The notes under the pieces: generated by a model | Databases searched by the model: none | Told to the model about the DNA's origin: nothing | What the model saw: only the letters and a program-made list of their open reading frames with translations | In this document: positions 5,268 through 7,604 of the stretch, piece by piece | How the letters are laid out: each line of letters begins with the position of its first letter | Position numbering within the stretch: the first letter of the stretch is position 1 | Source of the DNA: JBNJEL01 sp051745835 | GTDB taxonomy: Bacteria > Bacillota > Halanaerobiia > Halobacteroidales > Acetohalobiaceae | Direction of reading: 5' to 3' | NCBI GenBank assembly: GCA_051745835.1 | Contig: JBNJEL010000090.1 | Span: forward strand, 1-7,604 | Length of the DNA: 7,604 nucleotides | Program-made: the position numbers and the translations under genes

Positions 5268-6795
5268 TAATAAATTACTGATATTAATAATTAGTGTTTT
5301 AGTTATTTGTAGTGTGGTTAATATTGTAAAGGCTCAACCTTCCTTAACTACTACCGCTGAGGTTGATTTAAATCTTAAGGGAGCTGATTTAAGAGATGCT
5401 TTTAGAGCGCTTGCAGATTTAAGTGAAGTTAATGTAATAATGACTGATTCAGTTCAAGGTCAGGTTTCTACTAATTTAAAAGGATTATCTTTTTTAAAGG
5501 CTGTCAAATTATTAACTAAGTCTAATGGGTTAGATTATAGAATTGAAGATGATGTAATTATTATTGGAACTACTCAACAATTACGCTCTAGATTTGAAAC
5601 TAAGAAGACTAAATTATTTCAATTAGATAATTCAGAACCTGAGAAGTTGAAAAAATCATTGAATTTATTAGTTAATACAGATGCAATTAGAGTTGATAAT
5701 CGTACAAATACTTTATTAGTGACTGCTTATCAGTCAGAACTTACTCAAATTAAAGAGATAATTGAGCAATTAGATCGTACTAAGCAACAAATAATCATTG
5801 AGGCTAGGATTGAAGAAGTCTCCCGTGATCAATTAGAAAAATTAGGAGTTAATTGGACTGTTAATGATGGACATAATGAGAATATACGAATTGATTATAA
5901 GGATATTGAAACTTCTAATAGTTCTGATGACACTAATGCTTCTTCTTTTATAAGTACTATAACTAAAACTTCAGGATCAGTAGAATATCAAGCAATTTTG
6001 GAAGCTTTAGAAGCAGATGGTAAAGCTAATCTATTGGCTAATCCTAAAATAGCTACTTTGGATGGTAATGAAGCCAATATTATGATTGGAGATAGAGTTC
6101 CGATTATGGTTAGAGAAGAAGATAGTGAGACCGGCAATGAAACTGTTACTTTTGATAGATATGAAGATATAGGTATCAAATTAAATATTTTACCTAGAAT
6201 CGCAGGAGATCGTGTGACTGTTGAGGTAGAACCTGAAGTGAGTCTAATTACTGGCTGGAAGGGCGGGAGTGGAGAAACAGCTCCAGAAATTTCTACTAGG
6301 GAGGCAGAGACAAAATTAAGAATTAAGGACGGCGAAACTATAGCTATTGGTGGATTAATTCAAGAAGAAGAATTTGAACAGTTATCTAAAGTTCCTATTA
6401 TGGGTGATATTCCAATATTAGGTAAATTATTTCAGCAAAAAGAGACAAGTATTGAAAAACAAGAATTAATTATCTTTATTACTCCGCGAATTATTGGAGA
6501 TGCTACAGATGGTAAAGAAAGTATAGCTAAAAATATGGAAGATGATAATCAAATAGATAGTAATAAAAATAATAAAGAAAGTTATATAATTCAGTTAGGA
6601 GCTTTTGAAGACCAGAATAAGGCAGAAGAATTAGTAGCTAGATTAAAACAACATAACTTTTCAGCTGAAGTAGTAGAATCTTCCTTATATAAGGTACAAT
6701 TAACAGAAAGTTTTAAAAATGAAGCTCAAGCTAAAGAGAAAGCAGCTGAATTATCAGAGGAAGGATTTTTAACTTGGACTGTGGAAGTTAATTAG
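5260..6795 (+). CDS. pilQ: Secretin (PilQ/GspD family) with C-terminal SPOR domain
   Basis: Secretins form multimeric outer-membrane channels for pili or secreted proteins. The 511-residue product has a signal peptide (about 1-25, ending NIVKA), an N0/STN domain (about 34-104, VDLNLKGADLRDAFRALADL...), one N1 secretin domain (about 115-172, RVDNRTNTLLVTA) and the secretin core (about 175-412). The core includes EARIEEVSRDQLEKLGVNW, LLANPKIATLDGNEANIMIG and the signature VPIMGDIPILGKLF (378-391), then ELIIFITPRII. After an Asp/Asn/Lys-rich linker (about 413-439), residues 440-511 (SYIIQLGAFEDQNKAEELVARL..., YKVQL, AQAKEKAAEL) form a SPOR domain, a fold known to bind denuded peptidoglycan glycan strands. 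No AMIN domain is seen, so SPOR may replace it as cell-wall anchor. ATG 5260 has GGGAGG at 5246-5251 and overlaps the preceding gene by 8 bases. PilQ versus GspD is not certain; the symbol follows the pilMNO context. Confidence 0.93.
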   Translation: MNNNKLLILIISVLVICSVVNIVKAQPSLTTTAEVDLNLKGADLRDAFRALADLSEVNVIMTDSVQGQVSTNLKGLSFLKAVKLLTKSNGLDYRIEDDVIIIGTTQQLRSRFETKKTKLFQLDNSEPEKLKKSLNLLVNTDAIRVDNRTNTLLVTAYQSELTQIKEIIEQLDRTKQQIIIEARIEEVSRDQLEKLGVNWTVNDGHNENIRIDYKDIETSNSSDDTNASSFISTITKTSGSVEYQAILEALEADGKANLLANPKIATLDGNEANIMIGDRVPIMVREEDSETGNETVTFDRYEDIGIKLNILPRIAGDRVTVEVEPEVSLITGWKGGSGETAPEISTREAETKLRIKDGETIAIGGLIQEEEFEQLSKVPIMGDIPILGKLFQQKETSIEKQELIIFITPRIIGDATDGKESIAKNMEDDNQIDSNKNNKESYIIQLGAFEDQNKAEELVARLKQHNFSAEVVESSLYKVQLTESFKNEAQAKEKAAELSEEGFLTWTVEVN

Positions 6796-6820
6796 ATATT
6801 TGATTTATTGCTGCTGATTC

Positions 6821-6852
6821 TCCCCTTGATTGAAATTAAAGGGGACTTTTTT
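6821..6852 (+). terminator. Rho-independent terminator of the pilus operon
   Basis: A 7-bp perfect stem with TCCCCTT (6821-6827) and AAGGGGA (6839-6845), an 11-base loop, one C, then six T residues (6847-6852). It lies 25 bases after the secretin stop codon. The T-run on the + strand only, with no A-run before the left arm, marks it as one-directional for the upstream operon. It should separate pilus transcription from aroC. Confidence 0.9.
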
Positions 6853-6890
6853 ATTAATCAAGCAGGATAATAGAGTAGGAGAAAGGAAAT

Positions 6891-6901
6891 TATAGTATAA
6901 A
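6891..6901 (+). promoter_or_regulatory. Possible -10 region for aroC (weak)
   Basis: Between the terminator and aroC the only promoter-like element is TATAGT (6891-6896), overlapping TATAAA (6896-6901). No convincing -35 box is seen about 17 bases upstream of either. A promoter is expected here because a strong terminator precedes aroC, but the sequence itself supports it only weakly in such AT-rich DNA. No riboswitch or T-box leader fits in the 77 bases between the T-run and the start codon. Confidence 0.25.
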
Positions 6902-6929
6902 TTTGATCTAAATTTGGAGGAGTGGTAGA

Positions 6930-7604
6930 GTGCTTAGGTATTTTACAGCAGGAGAGTCACACGGTAAAGCAGTAACAGCTATAATTGAAGGTCTGCCGGC
7001 TAATTTAAAGATTGAGCCGGAGGATATAAATCACGAATTAATGCGTCGGCAGGGAGGATATGGTCGCGGCGGTAGAATGCAGGTTGAGAGTGATCAGGTT
7101 GATATTCTATCCGGTATTAGAGCTAATCGCACCTTGGGTAGCCCGGTTACCTTCCAGATTAAGAATAAAGACTGGACTAACTGGGAAGAGATTATGTCGG
7201 CTACTGGAGATGGTGGTTATGAACAAGAGGAAGTAAAGATTAAGAAGGATGATCAGGTAAAGAAAGAGGTACGACCGCGCGTTACTAAGCCGCGTCCTGG
7301 TCATGCTGATTTAGCTGGAGCATTAAAGTATGATCAACAGGATATCAGAAACATCTTAGAACGAGCTAGTGCCCGAGAGACAGCCCCTCGTGTTGCAGTA
7401 GGTGCAGTGGCTAAGAAATTATTAGCTGAGTTTGGAGTACAGGTTAGAAGTCATGTAGTACAGTTAGGCTCAGTGAGTGCCGAGGTTAAGGACTTTACTT
7501 ATCAGCAGTTAATTGAAGCAGATCAATCACCAGTTAGAACCTTAGACTCTGATGCTGAAGAGAAGATGATAGCTGAGATTAAGCAAGCTAAGGAGCAAGG
7601 TGAT
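6930..7604 (+). CDS. aroC: Chorismate synthase AroC, N-terminal part (runs off window)
   Basis: Chorismate synthase converts 5-enolpyruvylshikimate-3-phosphate to chorismate, using reduced FMN, as the last step of the shikimate pathway in the cytoplasm. The visible 225 codons start at GTG 6930, with GGAGG at 6916-6920 nine bases upstream. Family motifs: the N-terminal LRYFTAGESHGKA (2-14) with an invariant His, RRQGGYGRGGRMQVESD (39-55), TLGSPV (68-73), RPRPGHADLAGALKY (about 120-134) with the second conserved His, and ERASARETAPRVAVGAVAKKLL (144-165). The typical length is about 360-390 residues, so roughly the last 40% lies beyond the window; nothing looks broken. Local GC is visibly higher than in the pilus genes (30 of 60 bases at 7021-7080, a selected stretch), as for a conserved housekeeping gene. 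It follows the pilus-operon terminator, so it is probably a separate unit, perhaps leading other aro genes. Confidence 0.98.
   Translation, partial: MLRYFTAGESHGKAVTAIIEGLPANLKIEPEDINHELMRRQGGYGRGGRMQVESDQVDILSGIRANRTLGSPVTFQIKNKDWTNWEEIMSATGDGGYEQEEVKIKKDDQVKKEVRPRVTKPRPGHADLAGALKYDQQDIRNILERASARETAPRVAVGAVAKKLLAEFGVQVRSHVVQLGSVSAEVKDFTYQQLIEADQSPVRTLDSDAEEKMIAEIKQAKEQGD

Noticed and set aside
5988..6179. 63-codon open frame on the - strand within the secretin core
   Set aside because: It is opposite the conserved secretin segment; the Ser/Ile/Leu-rich translation matches nothing and follows from the codon pattern of the real gene.
6899..6915. AAATTT-GATCT-AAATTT inverted repeat before the aroC ribosome binding site
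   Set aside because: It could be an operator, but short A/T palindromes are expected by chance in this DNA and the arms match no operator I know.
7107..7304. 65-codon open frame on the - strand within aroC
   Set aside because: aroC is unbroken and has family motifs throughout this stretch, so the reverse frame is a shadow.

Overview
The window is a tightly packed, low-GC segment read entirely on the + strand. It holds the pseudopilin and trans-envelope part of a type IV pilus (T4P) / type II secretion (T2SS)-like machine, followed by a terminator and the first part of chorismate synthase (aroC). The AT-rich coding, strong AGGTGA/GGAGG ribosome binding sites and Firmicutes-like pilM/pilN/pilO sequences point to a Firmicute. 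A full secretin gene implies an outer membrane, so a diderm Firmicute is most likely. Halanaerobiales (Acetohalobium, Orenia or Halobacteroides relatives) is my best guess from general knowledge, not something the sequence proves.

Layout: (1) bases 1-152, the C-terminus of a GspH/FimT-type pseudopilin; (2) 183-542, a GspI/PilV-like prepilin; (3) 544-1164, a GspJ/PilW-like prepilin; (4) 1173-2474, a PilX/GspK-like protein carrying an unusual 18-residue-period, bactofilin-like beta-solenoid; (5) 2506-3561 pilM; (6) 3554-4132 pilN; (7) 4116-4676 pilO/gspM-like; (8) 4680-5267, an inner-membrane protein with a GspC/PilP-like homology-region (HR) domain; (9) 5260-6795, a secretin (PilQ/GspD) with an added C-terminal SPOR domain; (10) 6821-6852, a Rho-independent terminator; (11) 6930 to the window end, 5' part of aroC. 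Gaps between genes 2 to 9 are at most 31 bases and several genes overlap, so they look like one operon ending at the terminator. There is no gene-free stretch over 300 bases.

How the parts should work together: the four pseudopilin-like proteins (order H-I-J-K, as in T2SS operons) would form the initiating tip complex of a pilus or pseudopilus. PilM (cytoplasmic, actin-like) binds the N-terminus of PilN. PilN and PilO span the inner membrane as a paired scaffold. The GspC/PilP-like protein links this platform to the secretin, which forms the outer-membrane channel, and the SPOR domain probably anchors the secretin to peptidoglycan. The ATPases, the platform protein PilC, the prepilin peptidase and the major pilin are not in the window.

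The most unusual points are the fusion of a pilin-type N-terminus to a regular beta-solenoid, the secretin-SPOR fusion, and the mix of T4P-type (split PilM + PilN, INLLP motif) and T2SS-type (GspC-like, GspM-like) features. The rest is recognisable, known machinery.
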